A DNA stretch of 11,593 nucleotides, from contig JADZET010000336.1 of NCBI GenBank assembly GCA_020850375.1, positions 1 to 11,593 of the forward strand, read 5' to 3'. Below, one piece after another: positions 1 to 8,228 of the stretch. The position numbers and the translations under genes were made by a program. The DNA comes from Phycisphaeraceae bacterium. GTDB taxonomy: Bacteria; Planctomycetota; Phycisphaerae; Phycisphaerales; Phycisphaeraceae. Each line of letters starts with the position of its first letter. Position 1 is the stretch's first letter. The notes beneath the pieces are model-generated. The model was not told where the DNA came from. It ran no database searches and worked only from the letters and a program-made list of their open reading frames with translations.

Positions 1-343
1 AGACGGTGCCGACCTGGACGAACTTGCGGAGGTTGCGGAGTCGGGCGTGCTCGATCAGGTGCAGGCCCATGGCCATGTTGGCGAAGAAGAATCGGCCGGG
101 GTTGGCGCGGTTGGCGCCGATCCCCCCTACTTCCGCGGCGAGGTGGATGACGACGTCGGGCCGGGCGTCGTCGTAGAGCTTGACGACGCCGGGCTCGTGG
201 GTGAGGTCGTAGTCGCGTCGGCGGGGGATGAAGATGTCGCGGGCGCCGCGTCGGCGGAGTTTCTCGACGAGGACCTGGCCGAGGAAGCCGGCCCCGCCGG
301 TGACAACGACGCGGAGGTTGGACCAGTCAAGGGATGTGGGCAT
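1..343 (-). CDS. fcl: GDP-L-fucose synthase, N-terminal part (cut by window edge)
   Basis: This would be the NADPH-dependent 3,5-epimerase/4-reductase that turns GDP-4-keto-6-deoxy-D-mannose into GDP-L-fucose in the cytoplasm. The first 114 residues are visible. A Rossmann glycine motif, TGGAGFLG, lies at residues 15-22. [16 protein letters not shown] is close to the conserved stretch of the Fcl/WcaG family (extended short-chain dehydrogenases). The frame runs off the window at VQVGTV, just where the family's catalytic Ser/Cys loop should begin, so the active site cannot be judged. The start chosen is the ATG at 343, which gives a normal-length N-terminus; no good Shine-Dalgarno sequence precedes it, so it may be translationally coupled to gmd, whose stop lies 31 bases upstream. 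The pairing with gmd supports the assignment. Another NDP-sugar epimerase is possible but less likely. Confidence 0.88.
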   Translation of the reverse strand, partial: MPTSLDWSNLRVVVTGGAGFLGQVLVEKLRRRGARDIFIPRRRDYDLTHEPGVVKLYDDARPDVVIHLAAEVGGIGANRANPGRFFFANMAMGLHLIEHARLRNLRKFVQVGTV

Positions 344-374
344 GGCGGTGGTGAATCTCAGGGGAAAGAAGCGA

Positions 375-1430
<1,056 letters not shown>

Positions 1431-1560
1431 GAAGCGGGTCTCCTCAGGCCCCGTCGGCGGATGGGCGGGGCGGCCGCGATGGGCGGTGTAAGGGGATATC
1501 GTCCCGATGCGCTGGGCGCTTAAACCTTTTTCCGGCACGGCTTAGATGACAATTGCCGGA

Positions 1561-1592
1561 GCCCTGGGTCAAACGCAGGGCATTATAATGCC
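1561..1592. promoter_or_regulatory. Symmetric divergent promoter candidate with inverted repeat
   Basis: The 14-bp perfect palindrome GGCATTATAATGCC (1579-1592) contains a consensus -10 hexamer TATAAT at 1584-1589 on the plus strand and, by symmetry, at 1582-1587 on the minus strand. Directly to its left is GCCCTG-N9-CAGGGC (arms 1561-1566 and 1576-1581), occupying the -35/spacer zone for plus-strand transcription. It sits between the divergent gmd and GT2 genes and would give leaders of roughly 80 bases to the GT2 start at 1675 and about 145 bases to gmd. No good -35 hexamer lies 16-18 bp from the -10 on either strand, which suggests an activated or operator-controlled promoter. The sequence is observed; the function is inferred. 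Confidence 0.45.
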
Positions 1593-1674
1593 GATGTCAG
1601 CAGGGGGAATTCGCCATTGGCCAAGGGGTCTCTTGCGGGCGCCTCCAACGCCCTGCCCGGAAAGGCTCGAGTCC

Positions 1675-2601
1675 ATGATCGACGTGATGATCATCGCCCA
1701 CAACGAGCGGCTGAACCTTCCGCATTGCTTACGCTCGCTGACGGGGTGGGTTCATCAGGTCTTCGTGATCGACAGCGGGTCGACGGACGGGACGGTGGAG
1801 ATCGCGCGGGAGATGGGGGCGCAGGTGCACCACCATCCGTGGGAGGGTTATGCGCGGCAGAAGAACTGGGGGCTGGAGAATCTGCCGTGGGAATCGCCCT
1901 GGGTGATGATCCTCGACGCGGATGAGGGGGTGCCGGAGGAGCTGCGGAAGGTCTTGGTGGGGATCACGTCGCGGCCGGCGGAGGAGGTCAGGGAGAACGG
2001 TTTCTTCATCAACCGGCTGACGTACTTCATGAACCGGCCTCTGCGGCATTGCGGTTACTTTCCGAGCTGGAACCTGAGGTTGTTCAAGCGGGGGATGGCC
2101 AAGTACGAGGACCGGCTGGTGCACGAGCACATGCTGGTTCCCGAGCCGGTGGGGTACATCCACGAGGCGATGTTCCACAACGATCGTCGGGGGCTGGAGC
2201 ATTACATCGCCAAGCACAACCGATATTCGACGCTCGAGGCGCAGTCGCTGTGGGCGGAGATCGTGGCGTCGCGGACGGGGACGCTGGCGAAGGAGTCGCT
2301 GCCGGCCGACGCGCGGCGGAGGCGGTGGCTCAAGCAGCACGTGCTGCCGCGGATCCCGGCGCCGTGGGTGGGGCGGTTCCTGTATATGTACATTTTCAAG
2401 CTGGGGATCCTTGACGGGCGGTCGGGGCTGGAGTTCTGCCAGTTCATCGCGATGTATGACTTCATGGTGTCGCTGAAGCTGCGGGAGATCCGGCGGGCGG
2501 TGAGAGACGGGGAGATGCCGGTGTCGCAGACCAAGCCGATCCAGGGGCTGGCCGTGGCGGAGGGGGAGGAGCGGCCGGCGGGGTCGGGCTCTGATCACTG
2601 A
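1675..2601 (+). CDS. Family 2 glycosyltransferase (WaaE/KdtX-like)
   Basis: A probable inverting GT-A glycosyltransferase that adds a sugar from a nucleotide donor to a lipid-linked glycan at the cytoplasmic face of the inner membrane. The 308-residue protein opens with MIIAHNERLNLPHCLRSL, followed by VIDSGSTDGT (D33, D38) and the metal-binding DAD at residues 81-83 in VMILDADEG. The middle (VHEHMLVPEPVGYIHEAMFH) and the C-terminal FLYMYIFKLGILDGRSGL resemble bacterial GT2 enzymes of the LPS-core/capsule type. The ATG at 1675 follows GGAAAGG with a nine-base spacer and begins at the first beta strand. The in-frame ATG at 1546 would add 43 unrelated residues and place the TATAAT palindrome inside the gene, so it is rejected. 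The next gene starts 23 bases downstream and is probably co-transcribed. Donor and acceptor sugars cannot be read from the sequence. Confidence 0.88.
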   Translation: MIDVMIIAHNERLNLPHCLRSLTGWVHQVFVIDSGSTDGTVEIAREMGAQVHHHPWEGYARQKNWGLENLPWESPWVMILDADEGVPEELRKVLVGITSRPAEEVRENGFFINRLTYFMNRPLRHCGYFPSWNLRLFKRGMAKYEDRLVHEHMLVPEPVGYIHEAMFHNDRRGLEHYIAKHNRYSTLEAQSLWAEIVASRTGTLAKESLPADARRRRWLKQHVLPRIPAPWVGRFLYMYIFKLGILDGRSGLEFCQFIAMYDFMVSLKLREIRRAVRDGEMPVSQTKPIQGLAVAEGEERPAGSGSDH

Positions 2602-2624
2602 TTGACTCGACGGGACGTCCAAGC

Positions 2625-3812
2625 GTGAAGATTGTCCATTACCTGTTCAAGTTCCAGTTGTCGGACGGGGGGGTGGTGCGCGCGGTGCTGGACCTGGTGT
2701 GGGCGCTGCGCGGGCGGGGGCATGAGGTGACGGTGCTGTCGTGCGGGCTGAGCGACGTGCCGGAATCGTGGCGCGGCCCGGAGGGGTTGAGGTGGCATCT
2801 GATCGAGGGGTGGCCGAGGCGTCGATCATCCGGGGTCACTTCCGGAGGGCCTCCCCTGCTGCTGTCGGGCGCGTCACGTCAACTGGCGGAGCGGTGTCTG
2901 CGTGAGGCGGACGTGCTGCACATGCATGGGGCGTGGGACCCGCTGAACTGGCGGTTGGGGGCGATGGCACGGGGATTGGGCAGGCCGTACATCGTGTCGA
3001 GTCATGGGATGCTCGACACGTGGTGCATGCGGCAGAAGGCGCTCAAGAAGCGGCTGTTCATCGCGCTCGAGGCGGGGCGGTGTCTGAGGCGTGCGGCGGC
3101 GGTGCACTGCACGGCGGAGGCGGAGGCGGAGCAGGTGGGGCCGTGGTGCCGGCCGGCGCCGACGCGGGTGGTGCCACTGCTGGCGGACATGAGCCATCTG
3201 AGCCATCTGCCGGGCCCGGAGATCGCGCACAAGACTTGGCCGGGGGTGTTTGATGGGTCGCCGGTGCTGCTGTTCATGGGGCGGATTCACCCGAAGAAGG
3301 GCGCGCTGCACCTGATCGAGGCGGCGGCGTTGCTGCACAAGCGGGGAAGCCGGGTGAAGGTGGTGCTGGCCGGCGGGGTGGAGGATCAGGCGTATGCGGC
3401 GCGGATCAACGAGCTGGTGGCGCGGGAAGGACTGGGCGGGCACGTGCTGATGGCGGGGTTTGTGCGGGGGCAGGCGCAGTTGTCGCTGTATCAGGCGTCG
3501 GACCTGATGGTGCTGCCGACGGCGCAGGAGAACTGGGGGCTGGTGCTGAGCGAATCGCTGGCTTGCGGGACGCCGGTGGTCACGACGTATGGAGTGGACA
3601 TCTGGAAGGATCTGCAGGCGAGCGGGGCGGGGACGATCGTCGAGCCGACGGGGACGGCGCTGGCCGAGGCGATTGGGCCGTTGCTGGCGGACCGTGAGAA
3701 GCTGGCGGCGGCGGGACAGAGGGCGCGAGCGTGGGTGTTTGAGCACTGGGACGCGGGCAAGGCGCTGGCGGGGTTTGAGTCGCTGTATCGGTCGGTGATC
3801 GCCGGGGGGTGA
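2625..3812 (+). CDS. Family 4 glycosyltransferase
   Basis: A probable retaining GT-B glycosyltransferase of family 4, acting on the lipid-linked repeat unit in the cytoplasm. It has 395 residues, a normal length. The N-terminal acceptor domain contains the glycine-containing loop FQLSDGGVVRAV and the segment SSHGMLDTWCMRQKALKKRL, typical of exopolysaccharide GT4 enzymes. The C-terminal donor domain has FMGRIHPKKG (R220, K225, expected to bind the donor diphosphate) and an intact E-x7-E motif, E302 to E310, in ENWGLVLSESLACGTPVV. The start is a GTG at 2625; MKIVHYLFKF is a typical first strand and the Shine-Dalgarno sequence is weak, so coupling to the GT2 gene 23 bases upstream is likely. It ends three bases from the stop of the convergent gene. 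Sugar specificity is unknown. Confidence 0.9.
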   Translation: MKIVHYLFKFQLSDGGVVRAVLDLVWALRGRGHEVTVLSCGLSDVPESWRGPEGLRWHLIEGWPRRRSSGVTSGGPPLLLSGASRQLAERCLREADVLHMHGAWDPLNWRLGAMARGLGRPYIVSSHGMLDTWCMRQKALKKRLFIALEAGRCLRRAAAVHCTAEAEAEQVGPWCRPAPTRVVPLLADMSHLSHLPGPEIAHKTWPGVFDGSPVLLFMGRIHPKKGALHLIEAAALLHKRGSRVKVVLAGGVEDQAYAARINELVAREGLGGHVLMAGFVRGQAQLSLYQASDLMVLPTAQENWGLVLSESLACGTPVVTTYGVDIWKDLQASGAGTIVEPTGTALAEAIGPLLADREKLAAAGQRARAWVFEHWDAGKALAGFESLYRSVIAGG

Positions 3813-3815
3813 GCA

Positions 3816-4985
3816 TTACGCGTGGCAGCGCTGGTAAGCGTAGCGGATGGCCTGCTCCATGCCGTCGGCCATGCGGGGGATGTTGAATTCCTCGAGGACG
3901 GTGCGGCGGGCGCTCTCGCCGAGGCGGCGGCGCAGGGGCTCGTCGGCGAGGAGGTGGGTGACGGCGTCGGCGAGGTCCTTGGGGTCCTCCCCGGGGTAGA
4001 GCCAGGCGTTGTCGCGGTCGCGGAGGGCCTCGACCTCGGGGTTGCTCGAGTCCAGGGCGTCGCTGGTGACGATGGGTAGGCCGTAGCCCATGGCGTGCAG
4101 GAGGCTCAGGCCGATGCGTCGGGGGTAGACGAACAGGTCGCTGCTGAGGAAATAGGGCGCGAGCTGGTCCTCGCCGTAGATCTCGCCGGCGAACAGGACG
4201 TTGGGCTCGAGGTTCATGTCGCGGACCATCTGACGGACGGCGGGTTCGAGGTCGCCCTTGCCGATGATGATGGTGCGGAGGGTGGGGTGGCGCTGCACGA
4301 GCAGGCGGGTGGTCTGGATCATGAGCTCGGGCTTTTTCTCGTGGTAGAGGCGGGAGACGAAGAGCAGGACGGGGCCCTTATCGAGGTTGTGCTGGCGGCG
4401 GAAGTCGGCCAGATCCGCGGGGCGGTCGAGCCAGGCCTGGCGGGCCTTCTGGATGGGGTCCTGCTCGAGGGCGTTGAGGGCGACGAAGACGCGGTCGGGG
4501 GGGAAGCCGGCGTCGAGGTAGCGGCGGCGGGTGGTGTGGTTGTAGAAGACCAGGGCGGTGGCGAGGCGAGAGACGGCGAGGCGGAGCTTCCAACCGGCTC
4601 GTCCGGGACGACGGGCGTAACCGTGGCCCCAGAGGATGCAGGGGATGCGCCGGCGGCGGCAGCGCAGGAGGGCGGGGATGAGGTTGACGTAGCGGAGGTT
4701 GGCGGCGAGGACGACGACGTCGCAGGCGCCGGGGCGGGTCAGGGCGGAGATCGGGGCGTGCCAGATCAGGCCGAAGGGGCGCAGGACGCGGTCGGGGACA
4801 AGCTGGGACTTGAAGCCGTCGGAGGCGACGCTGGGCGGGCCGGTGGCGTGGTCGGCGTGATAGACGGTGACGTCGAGGCCGGGGCGTCGGGCGAGCTCAC
4901 GGAAGAAGGGGACGCGGTACCTGGGCAGGGCGGGCTGCTGGATGGCGACGCGGAGGGTGGGGGCGGGATGATCTGTTGGCGTCAT
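3816..4985 (-). CDS. Family 4 glycosyltransferase, variant donor motif
   Basis: A probable GT-B glycosyltransferase (389 residues) and the last gene of the minus-strand wzy-wzx block. The N-terminal domain starts with LRVAIQQPALPRYRVPFFREL and contains CILWGHGYARRPGRAGWKLR. The donor domain shows LLFVSRLYHEKKPELMI (R212, K217/K218) and IIGKGDLEPAVRQM. Where most GT4 enzymes have E-x7-E, this one reads R289-x7-H297 in YPRRIGLSLLHAMGYGLPIV. A GLSxxHAMxxGxP version of this segment is, to my recollection, a recurring GT4 subgroup rather than damage, and the rest of the fold looks intact. The ATG at 4985 has TGAGGT six bases upstream. The gene starts 27 bases after the flippase stop and is probably in the same operon. 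It likely adds one of the repeat-unit sugars; which one is unknown. Confidence 0.87.
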   Translation of the reverse strand: MTPTDHPAPTLRVAIQQPALPRYRVPFFRELARRPGLDVTVYHADHATGPPSVASDGFKSQLVPDRVLRPFGLIWHAPISALTRPGACDVVVLAANLRYVNLIPALLRCRRRRIPCILWGHGYARRPGRAGWKLRLAVSRLATALVFYNHTTRRRYLDAGFPPDRVFVALNALEQDPIQKARQAWLDRPADLADFRRQHNLDKGPVLLFVSRLYHEKKPELMIQTTRLLVQRHPTLRTIIIGKGDLEPAVRQMVRDMNLEPNVLFAGEIYGEDQLAPYFLSSDLFVYPRRIGLSLLHAMGYGLPIVTSDALDSSNPEVEALRDRDNAWLYPGEDPKDLADAVTHLLADEPLRRRLGESARRTVLEEFNIPRMADGMEQAIRYAYQRCHA

Positions 4986-5012
4986 ATCGAACCTCAGGGG
5001 CTCCCCGACGGC

Positions 5013-6602
5013 CTAGTCTGTGGCGTTGCGGTGGAGCAGCCGTGCGGCGGTGCGTACGACGCCGGCGGCGAGTCTGCCGCGTTCGGAGGAAGAGAGGACC
5101 CACAGCCAGGTCATGGCGGCGTAGGCGATGGTAAATGCGGCGGCGAGGATCAACAACTCGACGACGTCGTGTCGTGGCGACCAGAGCCAGCGGGCGAGAG
5201 CGACGGGGATGGCGGCGAACAGGACGGCGAGGGCGGGGCGCAGGAGTGGGCCGTACATGTCGCGGAGGTTGAGCCTGAGCCATCGTGAGCCGAGCAGGGG
5301 CAGGGCGACGAAGAAGGAACCCGAGAGCACGACGGTGAAGGCCCAGGCGGGCCCGAGGTAGCGGTAGGGTTCGGGCAGGAGGTGCATCAGGGCCAGGGCC
5401 AGGAGCGGGTTGGTCAGACCGGCGGCGAGCATCCAGGGGGCGTAGCGTCGGACGTGGCCGGCGCCGTAGAGCATGACCATCCAGCCCTCGGAGACGGATC
5501 GCATGCCCCAGGCGACGGCGAGGAGGCGGATGAGGGTGACGGCGCGGGCGACCTCGTCGGGGGGGAAGTTGGGGCGGTTGGCGACCCAGACGCGGAGGAT
5601 CGGCTCGGCGAGGATCATCAGGCCGGCCATGGCGGGCAGCCCCATCAGGCCGTGGAGGCGCGTGGCGTGGAAGACAACGGCCTTGAGCTTCAGGTCGTGA
5701 TCGGGCTCGGAGGTGATGCGGGCGGTGACGGAGGCCAGGCCGGTGGTCATGCCGCTGGAGGTCATGCGGATGTAGCCGGCGAGCTGGAAGGCGTAACCCC
5801 AGATCAGATTGCCGACGAGCCCGAAGGCGAGGTTCATCAGCAGGGGCGAGACGACCTCGGGGATGAGCAGGGCGGTCATGACGCCGGTGTTCCATCCGCC
5901 GACGGTGACGACCTCGTGGAGGGCGCGGCGGTTGACGCGTGAGCGTCGGGGGATCATGGCCTTGTCGCGGGTGAAGACGACCAGGGCGAAGACGACGCAG
6001 CTGATGGCGACGAAGCCGGAGGAGGCCCATCCGTAGAAGATGACACCGGGGCCGGGGTCGAAGGCGGGCAGGACGAGCAGGCCCAGGGCGCCGAGGAGCG
6101 AGCAGGCGCGGCGGAGGATGATCCAGAGGTTGTAGACGACCATCCGCTCGGTGGCGAGGAAGTAATTGATCTGCGGGGCGGTGAGGATGACCATGATCAT
6201 CTCAACGGCCCGGGCGAGGACGAACCATCGTGCGGCGGGGAGAAGGGACGGGGGGTTGATGTTGAACAGGGGGAGGCAGACGAGGATGACGGCGAAGACG
6301 ACGAGGGCGACGAGGGCGGCGATGACGCAGATGAATGCGGCGGAGCTGTAGACGCTTTCGAACCACTGTCGGTCGCCGCTGTGGTAGGCGGTGGAGAACT
6401 CACGGGACATGCTCAGCTCGATGACGCGCTGGCTGAGTTCACTGACGGCGACGGTGGCGATGAGGAAGTTGACCAGTCCGGCGGCGTCGGCGCCGAGGGT
6501 GTGCAAGAGGATCGGGGCGGTGACCAGGCCGATGGCCAGGGTGGCGGCCAGTCGGATGTAGTTGGTGGTGAGGCGGATGGCCCAGCGTCTGACCTCGGAC
6601 AT
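5013..6602 (-). CDS. Wzx-like oligosaccharide flippase
   Basis: A polytopic inner-membrane protein of the polysaccharide-export (MATE/MVF superfamily) type, expected to flip the lipid-linked repeat unit to the periplasmic face. It has 529 residues with about 12-14 hydrophobic segments spread over the whole length. The N-terminus, with TNYIRLAATLAIGLVTAPIL followed by LHTLGADAAGLVNFLIA, matches the usual first two helices of this family. Charged segments such as REFSTAYHSGDRQW fall between helices. The ATG at 6602 is preceded by AGGAG with an eight-base spacer. Its neighbours, a Wzy-like polymerase upstream and a GT4 gene 27 bases downstream, fit a Wzx/Wzy operon. It is somewhat longer than many Wzx proteins (about 420-500 residues). 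Substrate specificity cannot be inferred; the family is too divergent by sequence for a confident symbol. Confidence 0.85.
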   Translation of the reverse strand: MSEVRRWAIRLTTNYIRLAATLAIGLVTAPILLHTLGADAAGLVNFLIATVAVSELSQRVIELSMSREFSTAYHSGDRQWFESVYSSAAFICVIAALVALVVFAVILVCLPLFNINPPSLLPAARWFVLARAVEMIMVILTAPQINYFLATERMVVYNLWIILRRACSLLGALGLLVLPAFDPGPGVIFYGWASSGFVAISCVVFALVVFTRDKAMIPRRSRVNRRALHEVVTVGGWNTGVMTALLIPEVVSPLLMNLAFGLVGNLIWGYAFQLAGYIRMTSSGMTTGLASVTARITSEPDHDLKLKAVVFHATRLHGLMGLPAMAGLMILAEPILRVWVANRPNFPPDEVARAVTLIRLLAVAWGMRSVSEGWMVMLYGAGHVRRYAPWMLAAGLTNPLLALALMHLLPEPYRYLGPAWAFTVVLSGSFFVALPLLGSRWLRLNLRDMYGPLLRPALAVLFAAIPVALARWLWSPRHDVVELLILAAAFTIAYAAMTWLWVLSSSERGRLAAGVVRTAARLLHRNATD

Positions 6603-6618
6603 CCCGTCGACTCCTGCG

Positions 6619-6639
6619 GGCCGCGCGGACGGCGCGGCC
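6619..6639 (-). promoter_or_regulatory. GC-rich hairpin just upstream of the wzx-like ribosome binding site
   Basis: GGCCGCGC (6619-6626) and GCGCGGCC (6632-6639) form a perfect 8-bp stem with a five-base loop. On the minus-strand transcript it lies three bases upstream of the AGGAG (6611-6615) used by the flippase gene, inside the 163-base gap after the polymerase gene. There is no U tract, so it does not look like an intrinsic terminator. It could stabilise the processed downstream message or affect initiation. The complementarity is observed; the role is a guess. Confidence 0.35.
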
Positions 6640-6765
6640 GTGCACCGTCATGACCCCGGGCCCTGTCCGACGGCGGCGTGATGCCGGCGGGGTTACATCA
6701 TGGCAGGGGCGTGTCTCTGCCGCAAACGTGGGAGGGGCGGGCGATCGGTCGTGCGGCGGTGGATG

Positions 6766-8151
6766 TCAGGCGCCGGCGGCGGGCGCCTGCTCGGGCGAGT
6801 CGGATTGGTCGATGTAGTGATGCATGTCCATGCCCGCGATCTCGGCGTTGGAGGCCAGGCCGGTCCAGTTGAGGAACTTGGCGAACAGGAGCATGAAGGC
6901 CCAGATGATGGCGGCGGTTTCGATGAAGATGAAGGCGAAGGCGGACGGCTCCCCGCGTGCCAGGGCGAGCATCTGGCCCAGGGCCGCGGCCAGCGGCAGG
7001 ACGACGAAGGGGCTGTAGACGCTGTTGAGGACCAGGCGGTCGAGGAATCGCAGGAACAGACCGGTGAGGATGGCGTAGATGACCAGGGCGTACCAGCCAC
7101 CCTCGGCCTGCGCGTTGCCGATGATGCCGGGGGGGGTGGTCAGCTTACCCCAGGGGACGTTGTAGACACGGGCCAGTTCGGGTATCTGCAGGCTCAGGGG
7201 GATCGGCTTGTTGAGCCACCATCCGCGCGGGACGGGGTAGACGATGAAATAGCCGATCGTGAAGAGATGACGGCGTGGGATGTGGTCGGGGAAGTTCTCG
7301 ATCGTCCAGAGCGCGGCGGGTCCGGTGTCCTGCCCTCGCAACAGGTCCAGCAGGCCAACCTTGAGGGATGACACCTGTGTGATGGACGTGACGTACGCGC
7401 CGAGAGAACGGTCGCCGGTGAAAGTGCGCACGCTGGTGAACAGGGCCAGGAAGATGATGCCGGGGATGCTGACGATGGCCAGGCGTCGGAGCACGAGTTT
7501 CCAGGGCAGGTAGCGCCAGATGCTGTAGTACATCCCCCAGCCCATGGTCAGGAACAGGCCGGTCATCCCGCGCCGGCCGGCCGAGCCGCTGACGGCGGTG
7601 GCGAGGTTGGGCAGGACGACCGCCAGGGCGATCAGGACCATTACCGGGTTGAAGAATCGCCTGGCCCAGACCCACCCGACCAGCCCGCAGGCCACCGACG
7701 ACGCGCCGAGGCCGACGTCGGAGGCGATGATGGCGATCAGCGGGATCTTGACGCTGAACTTGAGGATCATGGCCAGCACGGTCATCATGACCGCCAGGAC
7801 GATCAGCAGGAGCGATCCGGGGACCACGTCGGTGCGCGGCATGCGATCGGCGAGCTTGACGGCGACCCATCCCCGGCGGTAGGCCCAGAACATCAGGACG
7901 AGGAACAAAGAGGCCATCGCGATGTACTGCAGCCCCGTGAGGACGGGATCGTCGATGTACAGGGACATGTAGTTCCCGGTCAGGAGACTGACGGCGGCGC
8001 TGCTGAGCTGGAAGAGGACGAAGCCGACGAGGTAGATGTTGCGCATGCTCAGCAGGTCATGCTCGCCGCGCCGATACTGGCCGATCATCTTCCAGAGGAC
8101 CACCAGACCCAACAGCCAGAGTGTGTAGGCCAGTACCGCCGTCATCAACAT
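6766..8151 (-). CDS. Wzy-like oligosaccharide repeat-unit polymerase
   Basis: A 461-residue polytopic membrane protein expected to join lipid-linked repeat units at the periplasmic face. About ten or more hydrophobic segments run from residue 4 to about 430, ending in a hydrophilic Pro/Ala tail. The assignment rests on two segments recognisable in O-antigen/EPS polymerases: GYFIVYPVPRGWWLNKP (residues 300-316), resembling the family's IPRxxWPxKP loop, and PPGIIGNAQAEGGWYALVIY (340-359), matching the PPGxxGExxxxFGxxG-type segment before a terminal helix. Wzy proteins are otherwise poorly conserved. The ATG at 8151 is taken, but AGGA lies only three bases from it and nine bases from the in-frame ATG at 8145, so 8145 (459 residues) may be the real start. 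The adjacent flippase supports the call. A different membrane protein remains possible. Confidence 0.75.
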   Translation of the reverse strand: MLMTAVLAYTLWLLGLVVLWKMIGQYRRGEHDLLSMRNIYLVGFVLFQLSSAAVSLLTGNYMSLYIDDPVLTGLQYIAMASLFLVLMFWAYRRGWVAVKLADRMPRTDVVPGSLLLIVLAVMMTVLAMILKFSVKIPLIAIIASDVGLGASSVACGLVGWVWARRFFNPVMVLIALAVVLPNLATAVSGSAGRRGMTGLFLTMGWGMYYSIWRYLPWKLVLRRLAIVSIPGIIFLALFTSVRTFTGDRSLGAYVTSITQVSSLKVGLLDLLRGQDTGPAALWTIENFPDHIPRRHLFTIGYFIVYPVPRGWWLNKPIPLSLQIPELARVYNVPWGKLTTPPGIIGNAQAEGGWYALVIYAILTGLFLRFLDRLVLNSVYSPFVVLPLAAALGQMLALARGEPSAFAFIFIETAAIIWAFMLLFAKFLNWTGLASNAEIAGMDMHHYIDQSDSPEQAPAAGA

Positions 8152-8179
8152 TCATCCTGTGGCATCACGGGCACGACGT

Positions 8180-8205
8180 ATTCTAGCACGGCGGGACGGT
8201 CCCGC
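8180..8205 (-). promoter_or_regulatory. Possible extended -10 promoter and palindrome before the wzy-like gene
   Basis: On the minus strand TGCTAGAAT (8188 down to 8180) matches an extended -10 element (TGn plus five of six bases of TATAAT), 28 bases before the ATG at 8151. Two bases further upstream is a 15-bp palindrome, GCGGGAC-C-GTCCCGC (8205 down to 8191), in the position of the promoter spacer. No clear -35 is visible. This could be an internal promoter with an operator; alternatively the palindrome could be a weak hairpin after the upstream gene, though no U tract follows it. Confidence 0.35.
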
Positions 8206-8228
8206 ATCGGAGTCGGAGTGGGAGCGTG

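Noticed and set aside
4095..5288. Long plus-strand frame (397 codons) opposite the GT4 and flippase genes
   Set aside because: Same artefact: low-complexity Gly/Glu/Asp/Val composition and overlap with two conserved genes.
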